From positions 1 through 21,923 of the forward strand of contig JADRCO010001157.1 in NCBI GenBank assembly GCA_021464525.1: 21,923 bases of DNA. Reading direction: 5' to 3'. Source of the stretch: Rhizophagus sp. LPA8_4_AMF (Eukaryota; Glomeromycota; Glomeromycetes; Glomerales; Glomeraceae). The position numbers and the translations under genes were made by a program. Under the pieces are notes generated by a model. It made no database searches. It had not been told where the DNA came from and saw only the letters and a list, made by a program, of their open reading frames with translations. Below, piece by piece: positions 1-8,545 of the stretch (position 1 is the first letter of the stretch; each line of letters starts with the position of its first letter).

Positions 1-20
1 TTTTTTTTTTTTTTTTTTTT

Positions 21-68
<48 letters not shown>
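1..68. repeat. poly(T) then poly(A) tract
   Basis: The window opens with 54 positions that are all T except one A, followed directly by 14 A residues. This is a simple AT repeat. It could be a slipped homopolymer, the tail of an old retroposed copy, or an assembly artefact. Nothing else is encoded here. Confidence 0.9.
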
Positions 69-120
69 TAATTTATTAATAAATTTATTAGGAGCGCCAG
101 ATTTCTTTCTCTTCTTGTAG

Positions 121-259
121 GTCTCAAACTTGGACGGAACCTGAAAGGTATATTAGAGGGGAACGTGTGTTAAATTCCGTTAAAGAAACGTACTAACGTT
201 TCATTTCTTTATTTTTTTTTAGGTCTCAGACTCCTAGAAACAATATTTTTATCAAATAA
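121..259 (+). CDS. possible last two exons of a gene entering from the left
   Basis: The product is not recognised. A pyrimidine-rich acceptor ending TTCTTGTAG at 120 precedes a 27-base exon (121-147). Next comes a 75-base intron (148-222) starting GTATATT, with a perfect TACTAAC branch site at 191-197, a T-run and a final TTTTAG. The second exon runs from 223 to a TAA at 257-259. The join keeps one open frame, reading SQTWTEPERSQTPRNNIFIK before the stop. Both exons begin GTCTCA. The intron matches others in this window in size and branch site, which supports real splicing. The coding evidence is only about 20 residues, and any upstream part lies outside the window or beyond the T tract. It could also be a spliced noncoding RNA. 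Confidence 0.35.
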
Positions 260-456
260 GAACACTAATATTGGAATCAAAGAGAAGTTAATTTTGAATT
301 GTATTAAGAAAGAAGGTACAAGCGAACGTTTATACAAGGAATTGTACCTATAGAATGCGAATACTATAGTAACAAAATTTTTTTGCAAAATTTCTTTTAA
401 AAAATAAATTAAGAATTTTCTATTGTTTAAAAAAATTTTGTGAACTTTTCTTTTTA

Positions 457-712
457 GGCCACGCAAATTTGATTTTTCGGTTCACGTAACATTAAAATTT
501 GAAATTGACCCGGGGACCCGGGTTTTATTTTTTGTTTTTTATAATAGAAAATTTTTACATGACCCCTTAAAAAATACAAAAATTATATAAAAAAATTTTT
601 TCAATTTTTAAAAAGTCCACCCGGCAAATTATATAAAAATTTTTTCGAAGTTTTACAAAAACTGACCCGGCCGGCTGGCGACGTGAACCGAAAAATCAAA
701 ATTTGTGTGGCC
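457..712. mobile_element. PIF/Harbinger-like MITE, 256 bases
   Basis: The element has terminal inverted repeats of about 31 bases. The left end (457-487) starts GGCCACGCAAATTTGATTTT and the right end (681-712) is its reverse complement with one mismatch and one extra base. The flanks are TTA at 454-456 and TTA at 713-715, a 3-base target duplication as made by PIF/Harbinger transposases. No transposase is encoded. The interior holds GC-rich blocks such as GACCCGGGGACCCGGG between AT-rich stretches. The inverted repeats and flanks are seen directly; the superfamily follows from the duplication length and sequence. Confidence 0.75.
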
Positions 713-715
713 TTA

Positions 716-1463
716 AATAATGATTATTAAAATAATTAATTTTTTTTTTTTTAAGAAAACCCTCGCGAATTTTTCTTATAATTGTTAAATAAAAGTTTTA
801 AGAAAATTTTCCGTGAATTTTTATTCTTTCAAAACAATGATTGTTTAAAAATACTTTCAATTTAATTTTTTAAAGAAATTCCTGCAAATATTTCTTCTTT
901 TTAAAAATAATTAAAGAAAATATTTTAAATTATTTTTTATTGCTTAAAAAAAAAAAAATTAACAAAAAATACTTCTATTTTAACATCATATTAAACTTTC
1001 ATTTTAAACTACATATTAGGCAAATCACGTACCGTCGGATTATGTGTACTGTAGTCCGTGCGTATATGTAGGCTACAAATTCATACATGTATAACCAAAA
1101 CGCATACACTACATAAATTTTTACTATTGTTTAGTTTCTTTTTATTCAAGAGGAATGATCGAAATGGTTAATTACATTTAGCAGAACATAAACGTGGTAC
1201 CTTTATACATAATTAGTTTAGCGATACTTACCTAAAAACCACGTGATCTATATTGCTTGACTTTATTGGATGGATTTATCTGTGTAACATTTTGAAAATT
1301 TTCGCGAGTAACTCATACTTTTAAAAAAAAAGAAAAAGAAAATCAAATAATAAAAATATATATAGTATACACTTCAATATAGTTTATTTTGTATATTCTT
1401 TATTAAAGTTTTTATTTAATATTTGTGATATAAAACAATAAAAATTATGTATAATAAAATTAT
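716..1463. other. AT-rich spacer with diverged tandem motif
   Basis: Between about 745 and 905 a motif of the type TTTTAAGAAAA, a short C-rich step, then AATTTTT recurs about three times. A related piece sits before the MITE at about 390-450, so the MITE may have split a decayed tandem repeat. From 905 to 1463 I see only AT-rich sequence with no supportable gene. Confidence 0.35.
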
Positions 1464-1562
1464 TCACTCGCAAATTGTAAACATCATTTCTGTGATACTC
1501 TCTCTTCTAGCCTTCTTTGACAGCATCTTATCCAGTAGCTTAGTCCTAACAGTTGAGTGTAT
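1464..1562 (-). other. possible exon remnant, unrecognised
   Basis: On the minus strand an open stretch of about 31 codons ends at a TGA (1464-1466). It reads, in part, TKLLDKMLSKKARRESITEM. It is clearly richer in GC and in charged residues than the surrounding AT-rich DNA. Plausible acceptors (ACTATTAG or CTGTTAG) lie just upstream and a GTAAGT donor lies about 100 bases further up. No family is recognised, and it could be chance. Confidence 0.25.
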
Positions 1563-1671
1563 TTAAGCCTAATAGTGATAGTTATGCTTTATTACAATTT
1601 TTTTTCTATACTATCACGCGGTTTTGTTCTAATTTGTAAAGAAAATATCAGGAAACTTACTTTTAGAGGTT

Positions 1672-1806
1672 GAAATCGATCGAAAAACCTTAATCGATTA
1701 ATAATCGATTAACCAGTTATCATAATCGAATAATAATCGACTAATTAATCGATTAATTAATCGGTTAATTTATAATGAAGTTAATCGATTAATTAATTGA
1801 TTAAAT
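1672..1806. repeat. ATCGATTAAT motif cluster
   Basis: A degenerate array of the near-palindromic motif (A)ATCGATTAAT(T) occurs about eight times in both orientations within 135 bases, for example AATCGATTAATAATCGATTA near 1692. Such short clustered motifs are typical of subterminal regions of hAT-type transposons, where transposase binds. A hAT transposase relic lies 270 bases to the right and reads toward this cluster, so it may be the end of the same dead element. That link is inference. Confidence 0.6.
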
Positions 1807-2035
1807 TGAACAATTTTAACCCACGCCGTAATTTTTTGACATTTATTGCTCCATAATTAGTGTTCCTAATTACAGAATTTATAATTAGTGTTAAAAAAAA
1901 AAAAAAAATATGGAATTTTTATATAATACTTAATAAAAAAAGTATTAGATTACTTCTTTCTAAATGTAATAAATAAAAATTATTAATTTACTATAAGAAT
2001 ACGTTTCAATTATGTAATTAGAATATTACCTTATT

Positions 2036-2166
2036 AGCAGCAAATGTGAACATATCAATATATTTTGAATTTCTTTTAATAAAAAGAATTTCTTGAAAAA
2101 CTTTTGGACTGAGGCGTATTGTTTATTTGCCATGCTATTTCCAGTATCTGAAAATAAGTGCTCACT
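2036..2166 (-). pseudogene. hAT transposase C-terminal relic
   Basis: The minus strand reads SEHLFSDTGNSMANKQYASV and continues through a hydrophobic QKFFKKFFLLKEI segment. This matches the conserved C-terminal dimerisation region of hAT transposases, where a SERLFSDAGN-type motif is followed about 20 residues later by a hydrophobic FLK segment. An in-frame TGA lies immediately before the motif, and no BED finger or RNase H-like core is visible upstream, so only a stub survives. Its 3' end points toward the ATCGATTAAT cluster. The identification rests on one well-known motif and is moderately secure. Confidence 0.6.
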
Positions 2167-2258
2167 TCACCCATGTTAAATAGCCATTTTATTAAAGTGT
2201 AATATAAAACAAAGGTTTATTTTAAAAAACATTTAAAATAAAATTTATTTTTTTACGA

Positions 2259-2357
2259 CAGGGTAGTCACTTTAATAATGAAGTTATTAAGGACCTAGCT
2301 GGAAGATTCAATATTAAATGGGGATTTTCAACATCCTACCATCCTAAACCAAATATA
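2259..2357 (+). pseudogene. Ty3/gypsy-type integrase fragment
   Basis: The plus strand carries about 32 codons, beginning QGSHFNNEVIKDLAGRF and continuing to FSTSYHPKPN. This is the stretch of the retroviral-type integrase core running from the second catalytic acidic block (D-x-G-x-x-F) to the ST-x-YHP block just before the catalytic glutamate. The aspartate codon expected before QG is out of frame, and the frame decays after KPN, so no full catalytic triad remains. No LTRs, reverse transcriptase or gag are visible nearby. This is a truncated retrotransposon scrap beside the hAT relic. Confidence 0.65.
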
Positions 2358-2394
2358 TTAAAAAAATCTATTTTGAGATGATTTTTTAATCGAT

Positions 2395-2530
2395 TCAATT
2401 AGGGATCTGTTCAAAATCCCGAATGTCAAAATCCCGAATGGTACAAATTTACCGGTATTACAGTAAGCATAATGCTGCCCGGTTCGGGATATTCGGGATT
2501 ATGAGTTTCGGGATTTCGTACCAAATCCTC
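2395..2530. repeat. imperfect inverted repeat of ATCCCGAA motifs
   Basis: Two copies of AAAATCCCGAATG on the left (about 2412-2440) face three TTCGGGAT copies on the right (about 2482-2517), with GGTAC and GTACC near the outer sides. The block could fold as a branched hairpin or be a small decayed MITE. I found no clean ends or target duplication. Confidence 0.4.
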
Positions 2531-2608
2531 GAAGCCTACATACATGTATAGTATAAGATCAACCTTCATACTTTGTCATCCATGTATTACATGTTATCAT
2601 TGTCTATA

Positions 2609-3262
2609 TGCCAGATCTACCAAAAGTATTTACCATTTGGGCGGCATTTTTTTCAAGAATATCAAATCGCATTTGCTCGTCATTCAGCAGTGATCACAGA
2701 TGATGATTAAAAGCTCATTGGGTTCTCCGTAACGAGATGCATCAAATGATGGTATTGCTGTATTTCTACGATTAATATGTGATGAGTTATCGTCAAAAGC
2801 TTATAAACTAAAAAATACTGATAACTCTTCATCTATTAAAGCTAGAGACATAAAAAGACAACATTCGATGCTTCTCATTACGACAATTCTAATGAGCTTT
2901 GGACCGTCCTTCTACGATCAAAAAACGATGTAACGATTTCACATTTTGTATGTTAAAAATTGATTTTTGAAAATTCACTACGCTTTAATGATGTTTCAAG
3001 ACGTTACATTGTCTATTGAACGTAGAAGAATGCATTAGGTTTGTTATTATGTGACGCATCGAATGGAGGTATTTTTGTATCTCTAGTTTCAATAGATGAA
3101 AAATTTTCGGCATTTTTTTAATTTAGGGACTTGTTATTTGTCAATCCTAGAATTATGAATCCAATGAGATTTATTTATCTTTCTACGATCACTAGATGAC
3201 GAGAAAATGCGGGTTTAAGGTTTTTGAAAAAGTGCCGTCCAAATACTTTTGACAGGTTGGTG
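2609..3262. mobile_element. 654-base foldback DNA transposon
   Basis: The two halves are diverged inverted copies over nearly the whole length. Outer arms share CAAAAGTATTT, a GGGCGGCA/GGACGGCA block, GCATTT-CTCGTCAT and AGTGATC. Inner arms share TTCATCTATT-AA-CTAGAGA, CATTCGATGC and TTCTACG (about 2827-2923 against 3013-3103). The centre lies near 2940-2990. TA dinucleotides at 2607-2608 and 3263-3264 flank the ends, as for Tc1/mariner-type insertion, but the ends themselves (TGCCAG and its partner GGTG) are diverged. No open frame of note lies inside, so it is non-autonomous. The palindromic architecture is seen directly; the superfamily is tentative. Confidence 0.65.
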
Positions 3263-3394
3263 TATATTCCGTCGTATCAATTATTCATATTACATTACAG
3301 ATTAGTTAAACTTTTTTAAGTATTGCATGTTAACATTATCAAATTTCTTTACTTTCCGAATGAATGGCACAGTAAAATTAACAAGTTTAGGTAA

Positions 3395-3850
3395 CAAAAG
3401 GCCTGTTCATATCCGGTCGGTTGGTTTTTCGGTTGATTAAGGTTTTATTTGGTTGGCTTGATTTGCTTTCACTTTTTGCGTGACCGAACTTTTAGACCAA
3501 TATTTTTTTAGGGTTTTTAGGTCGGGAGGTAACGATGACGTCACTGTATTAATCACGTGACTTACGTGACGCGTACATAATCGATGCTTAAACTTCACGT
3601 ATTTCACCAATAGAGGCAGGACGACTTCTTATTGGGGGGGTTGAAAAGTCTCACTTCGGTTTAGTTTAGTCAGGCGTAGTTGATTATGCTTGTAACTGCC
3701 ACTGTTTGGCTTTTCCTGTTTTCTGTCTTCATAATAAAAATAAAAAATAAAAATAAAAGTATTTCGCCAATAGGATTTTTATTTTTACATATGACCGAAA
3801 AATGCAACCGACCAGTTTAAACGTAGGTTTTGGCCGGATCATTCCTTCCA
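3395..3850. mobile_element. probable small inverted-repeat element
   Basis: Near the left end TCGGTTGGTTTTTCGGTTGA (about 3417-3436) is the approximate reverse complement of TGACCGAAAAATGCAACCGA near the right end (about 3792-3811). Further out, ATCCGG on the left faces CCGGAT on the right. Inside, TATTTCACCAATAG (about 3599) recurs as TATTTCGCCAATAG (about 3760). No clean target duplication was found. It is probably a decayed MITE, given its size and GC-richer composition than the flanks. Confidence 0.4.
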
Positions 3851-4199
3851 TGGGAAGCACAATTTTTTGGTTAGATGGTATATTTCAAAGTTAATAATAC
3901 TTCGAAAATGTTGCAATTTAAACTTCTATTTAGACAAAATTTTCTTTCTCATACATAGAAGCAATAAATATATCTAATAATTACATTGTATTTGTTTTTT
4001 TAAAAAAAACGTAAATTCGTGGCAGAATACTTTTGTAATAAAATATTGAAATTGAGTAGATCCCAACTTGAATCATTTAGTTTTAAATTAAAAAGATAAA
4101 AAATAAATAAGATAAAATAAAAAAGCTTGTAATGTATTTATCCTATATCAATGTTAGTTCGTAACAAAACTCTAAATTCTACAACCGGAAATTTTGTAA

Positions 4200-4555
4200 T
4201 AATCACCTGCTGCAAATCAGCAGGGACCTTCCAAAAACATCGGGAACCTGCAAAAGCGGACTTTTAATAAATTTTTTTTTGATTGGTTATCAAACAAATC
4301 CGGTATAACGATCTGCCGCTCTCTGAAATATGAAACAATACGCAAGAGACCCTTATGTGATTTTAAGAAAGGAATACCATTATTTGGAATAATGATTTTC
4401 TCACCCTCTCTATAGCGAATTTTCATATAGTGAACAACGAAAAGTTCAGTTACAGATTTTTTTTATGTATAATAAAATGACCCTCGAAATTCTCGCTATA
4501 ACGAATTTTAGTCTCCAGCCCATGGGATTCACTATAGTGAGAGTGAACTGTATCG
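4200..4555 (-). mobile_element. pogo/Tigger-like terminus, partial
   Basis: Read on the minus strand the region starts near 4553 with CAGTTCACTCTCACTATAGT. It then repeats variants of TTCGTTATAGCGAGAATTT and CACTATATGAAAATTCGC. This layout, an end followed by repeated CTATAGCGAAT motifs, is typical of pogo/Tigger-type elements. The opposite terminus and a transposase (helix-turn-helix plus DDE) are not visible, so this looks like a truncated end. Minus-strand open stretches at 4217-4426 and 4450-4638 do not resemble transposase and are not called genes. The segment 3851-4199 to its left is AT-rich and shows nothing. Confidence 0.45.
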
Positions 4556-4859
4556 AAGGACATTCTATTGTTATGCACTAGTCGATTTGATAATTGATAG
4601 TTTACCATGTAATATTCCTTCTCTACGTCATTTTTCACCCCTGCATTTTCCTTTTTGATTATATACCTCTTTTTGTATCAATGATAATTTGCTATTTGTC
4701 CGGAACGAATGACTATATAACTTCGGACTTAATACCGGTTTCATGTAATATATAAGTAAATATAATTAATAATTACTCATATCTACTTACGTGAAATAAA
4801 TTACTCATGCGTAACACATAATCTTGATATGAGTTTTGTCATGAGTATATAATATAAAT

Positions 4860-4960
4860 TTATCTTTTTTTTTCTTTGTCTTCTTTTTTTTAGGTTCTAC
4901 TTTATCTTTTTTTTTTAGGTCTTCTCTTTATTCATAGGTCCCCTTTCTTTACGTCTTCCT
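4860..4960 (+). repeat. T-rich block with repeated TTTAGGT motifs
   Basis: Several polypyrimidine runs each end in AGGT (near 4891, 4916, 4936 and 4962). The same TTTTTAGGTCTC style occurs at the exon junctions near 120 and 222. Each resembles a 3' splice site, but no exon can be supported here. It leads directly into the pyrimidine minisatellite. Confidence 0.35.
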
Positions 4961-5030
4961 TTAGGTGGGTTATTGCGTGCAGGTTTGTGTGTGGGTTGGT
5001 ATGTGGTGGTGTATGTTTGTGTATTTCTTT

Positions 5031-5416
5031 GCTCTTTCCCCTTTCCGTTCACCCTTTCCCTTTCCGTTCACCCTTTCCCTTTTCGTTTCCCCCTTTCCCT
5101 TTCGTTTCCCCCTTTCCCTTTCGTTTTCCCTTCCCTTTCAGTTTTCCCCCTTCCCTTTCGTTTTCCCCTTCCCTTTCGTTTCCCCTTTCCCTTTTCGTTT
5201 TCCCCTTTACCTTTCGTTTTCCTTCCCTTTCAGTTTCCCCTTCCCCTTTCGTTTTCCCCTTCCTTTCAGTTTTCCCCCTTCCCTTTCGTTTTCCCTTCCC
5301 TTTCAGTTTCCCCCCTTCCCTTTCGTTTTTCACTTCCCTTTCAGTTTCCCCTTTCCCTTTCGTTTTCCCTTCCCTTTCAGTTTCCCCTTCCCCTTTCGTT
5401 TTCCCCCTTCCCCCCT
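5031..5416 (+). repeat. polypyrimidine minisatellite (CCCTTTCCCTTTCGTTTTC type)
   Basis: About 386 bases are nearly pure pyrimidine on the plus strand. They consist of some 20 variants of an approximately 16-19 base unit such as CCCTTCCCTTTCGTTTTCC, with a CAG-containing variant CCTTTCAGTTTCC alternating in the right half. Units at the left end contain CCGTTCACC. Because the unit contains no stop codon, several frames stay open in both directions and give repetitive SFPFPF or GKGKTEREG peptides; these are artefacts of composition, not genes. Long homopyrimidine tracts with mirror symmetry can form triplex (H-DNA). The block is sharply bounded on the right by TGATCAATGTTG. Confidence 0.9.
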
Positions 5417-6455
5417 GATCAATGTTGCTGCACCTCAACGTGGTGATCAGGTGACAACAAGTTTTTTAAAAGACTTGGCTAAGTCAGCAACAATAGTAAT
5501 TCGATTTGTTCACTTTATTAATTTATTAAATTGATTTCATATAAACATAACTAAATAAATATTTGATGTATCTAATTTTTAAGACTACTTGATTTTGAAT
5601 TATTGTGCAAAGATTTTCTGTACGTTGAAAACTTTTTTAACATTCAAATTTAAATAATGATTTTCTATATGTTTTAAAAAATCCTTTCGATCATATTCCT
5701 TTTTTTTGTAATACTGATAATTTGCTATTTTTTGTAATCAATGTTATTTTGTTTAGTGTTGTAATAAAAAAAGATCCTGAGTGAATAAACGCGACGAACT
5801 TTAACGGTTACTGATTTCCTATTATTAATAAAGGCTATATTATCGAAGAATATAGAAAAATATTACCTGTTTCCCGTACATCCTGTTGCCCATATAACCT
5901 GTTGTCCATACAACCTGTTTTTTTCGTTAATTAATATCGCCTACCATAATTACGATATCAATTTGTTCAGTTTTTACATCTTGATTTTCAAGAATCTTTG
6001 AATAATTTGAAATAAAAATAATAAAACGAAATTAGCTTGGATGACAATTTTAAAATTGAGGTAATATTCAGACATCAATTAAAATGTCTCTTGTATAAGG
6101 TGTAAGTTACTATGATTGATAATATTAGCGGGTATTTTCGGTGTTTTCCGCTAGTGATATTAAAGAAACATTTGAAGTAAATTATAATTTTTATCATTTC
6201 TGAACTATAACATAAAGAATATCTTAGTTTGTCTTGGAGTAAAAATCCGAACTCATAATTTATTAGAATTTACGTATACAAACTTATAAAGTCATCATTC
6301 TAAAATATATATAAAAGACATAAAGTCATCATTCTACAAAAATTCAAAAAAAAATTCTAAACCAATGAAAATTACTGGTAGAGGCGTACATAAATTTAAA
6401 TAAAAAAATCTTAAAGCATGTGAAATATTCTATATAATTAAAGAAAAAATTAATA
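5417..6455. other. AT-rich spacer, no supportable gene
   Basis: A plus-strand open stretch at 5422-5534 reads NVAAPQRGDQVTTSFLKDLA and onward. It is GC-richer at its start and could be an exon scrap, but nothing supports it. A direct repeat ATAAAGTCATCATTCTA occurs at about 6286 and again at about 6320. The remainder is AT-rich and silent apart from the 16-base tandem repeat listed separately. Confidence 0.5.
5859..5922 (+). repeat. 16-base tandem repeat, four copies
   Basis: Four contiguous 16-base units share the core ACCTGTT or TCCTGTT: AATATTACCTGTTTCC, CGTACATCCTGTTGCC, CATATAACCTGTTGTC and CATACAACCTGTTTTT. They are diverged from each other, so this is an old short minisatellite. Confidence 0.7.
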
Positions 6456-7357
6456 TTATAAAACAAATAAATTTTTTTGTAAATAATTAAAAATTATAGA
6501 GCATAAAATTTTAAATGAGTGATATGAAATATCAATTAATAAAGGAATAAATGGAAGTATATACGAAGAGAAACCTAAGGTACAACTTATGTATCTTGCT
6601 TTACATGCAATTTTAATATTATCTGGCAAGTAATGATTAAAATCACAATTAAAAGGGATTTGACCGAGATATGAATATGTAACCACGTATCTACCTCCAA
6701 CTATTAAAATAAAATGTTATTAATAAAATCAATTTTAAGGTAAATTATTATGTTAAATTAAAACTTACTCATTAATATCCCAAATTGGGTATAAAAATAA
6801 GAGCTGGTTTACAAGTAATTATCAGATTAATCAACAAGTTAAATAAATATGATAATAGAAAAATTTAATTATACTTACGCAATATATGTCCATAGACTTT
6901 TATCATAATCATTCATGTAATGTATTGCTAAAACAAATGCAGTTAGTATTCAATTAATTTTTAATTTATCTAAAATTAATTCAAAAATAATTACTTACTA
7001 AATATTATTAATAATAAATTTCCAAAAAAATAACTAAAAAGATTACATAGATTAATATATTAATTATATTATAATTTAAATTCATTAAATTTAAAAATAG
7101 ATAATATATAAAAATTATTTACAAGAAATTTGTATAAATCATGGTAAATCTTTCTGGACGTACATCGTAATCATTATAATCTCCAATGTCACGTAGAGTT
7201 TTCAGATGCCAAATTTCTATATTTTTAACAAAATAAATATTTATTAAAGGGTCGTATAAAACAAAATTATTAAAATGAATCAATATATACCTGTACCAAT
7301 ACATGTAATTAAGTAAAGAGTAAAAACAATTTTATAAATAATAATGGAAATTTTCAT
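6456..7357 (-). CDS. six-exon gene for a 174-residue, probably four-helix membrane protein
   Basis: Exons on the minus strand are 7357-7291, 7216-7123, 7033-6999, 6927-6879, 6803-6769 and 6700-6456. The five introns are 74, 89, 71, 75 and 68 bases, all GT-AG; four start GTAAG or GTAAA, and intron 3 has a TACTAAC branch site. The joined 525 bases form one frame, ATG to TAA. Hydrophobic segments lie at about residues 4-22, 52-69, 78-98 and 128-150. A charged loop with DIGDYNDYDVRPERF follows helix 1, and a Cys-containing loop precedes helix 4. Four helices with the long loop before the last resemble fungal MARVEL-type proteins, but no diagnostic motif confirms this. The start is the first ATG after a long A-run and gives the first helix. 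An upstream TATATTTAAA near 7475 could be the promoter. No single exon looks convincing alone; phase agreement across all five junctions is the main evidence. Confidence 0.75.
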
Positions 7358-7730
7358 TTTTTTTTTTTTAAAATTTTTTTTTTTTTTTAAAAAAAAATGG
7401 TCTCGGTAATTGTTTGAGAAAAATCTTACTAATTTGCAAGAATATTGTGTTAATTTATAAGATTTTTTTTTTAAATATAAAATAAATTTCAATTCATAAT
7501 ATTTACCGTTTTAATAATAATAAAGAATGAGAAGACATTATAGTTTTTCATATAATTGTTGAAAAAATAATATTTATTTTTTCCACGTAATGTTTTTCTT
7601 CATAGCTTACAATCATCACATCTATAATGTCTTTTTTTAGAATAATGCGATATATTTTCTCGAATTATAAGTTTGGTTACGTGAAAATACATGTTTTGTT
7701 CTTTTTTTCTTTTTTTAACATTCTATAAAG

Positions 7731-7873
7731 AAATTACTGATGATATAAAAGTCAAAAAATATAAAGTTATTAATGATCGTCTTTATTGCTTAACAAAATG
7801 GATAATTTTTTTGCCTTTAGAGAATTCTATCGAAAACAACAATAATAATTCACCTCGTGAATTTAATTTCTAA
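7731..7873 (+). CDS. possible terminal exon or small ORF, unrecognised
   Basis: An open frame ends at a TAA (7871-7873) and reads, in part, DDIKVKKYKVINDRLYCLTK followed by an Asn-rich tail. It has the mixed charged composition of a real protein rather than the Lys/Asn/Ile/Phe noise of AT-rich DNA. A possible acceptor (TTCTATAAAG) ends near 7733. Upstream sequence in the same frame (7691-7730) is mostly Phe and Leu from T-runs and is probably not coding. It would be divergent from the membrane-protein gene. No family is recognised, and a chance ORF is quite possible. Confidence 0.25.
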
Positions 7874-8545
7874 TTTGGGAAATAAACAAAGAATAATAAA
7901 ATTTCCGATCAAAAATGACATAAAATAAAAAAACCATTTCATTTTTTTAACTTATAAATATAAATAATAATCAAATTTAGTCTTGTACTAATTTTGATAA
8001 TTAATGAAACCATTTAAGTGCAAACAATAACGCAAATGATCGCATATCCGGACAACTTCGGATTTTCCGAAGATCCGAACAAATAGAACTCAAATATAAA
8101 CAAGATTTGTTAAATTTATTTCTTCAATTTGACCAATTTATAATCGAATGTAAAACCAATAATTAAATATTTTTGCAGTCGGAGTTAGTAGTAGTGTTGA
8201 CCTGAACTAGAAATTTTACGGATCATTTAATTTCGTCTCATTATCGCTGCTATTTATAGTTTTTGTATTTCTTTTTTATTATTATTATTTATTTATTAAA
8301 CAGTTGTACAAAAAAAAGAAAAATAATTTTTTTCGTACGACATATAACCCCTTGATGTACCTATTCTAAAATATACAAATACAGTACTCAAAAAAAATTG
8401 TAATTAAACTAAGCACTTTTCATATCCACAATAAACCCATCCTATTCCACCCAAACTTTACATAAAATTAGTATATAAAAAAAAATTTTTTATTACTACC
8501 GCTACGGAACAAATTCTTTTTTTGGTATTGACTGTTATTCATGAC
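7874..8545. other. AT-rich spacer, one small perfect hairpin
   Basis: The only structured item is ACTTCGGATTTTCCGAAGA near 8055, a 6-base stem with a 5-base loop, flanked by TCCGGAC and TCCGAAC. No gene, element end or repeat array can be supported. Confidence 0.45.

Noticed and set aside
1..68. Retrotransposon poly(A) tail at the left edge
   Set aside because: There is no coding or target-duplication evidence beside it. A homopolymer or assembly effect is equally likely.
209..466. Minus-strand frame of 85 codons
   Set aside because: Its composition is that of AT-rich noncoding DNA. It overlaps a likely plus-strand exon and intron and runs into the MITE end.
4217..4638. Two minus-strand frames considered as pogo transposase
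   Set aside because: There is no helix-turn-helix or DDE motif. They consist of element subterminal repeats.
4965..5534. Long overlapping open frames, including Ser-Phe-Pro-rich and Gly-Lys-Glu-rich proteins
   Set aside because: They come from the stop-free pyrimidine minisatellite and are open in all frames; the peptides are simple repeats of the unit.
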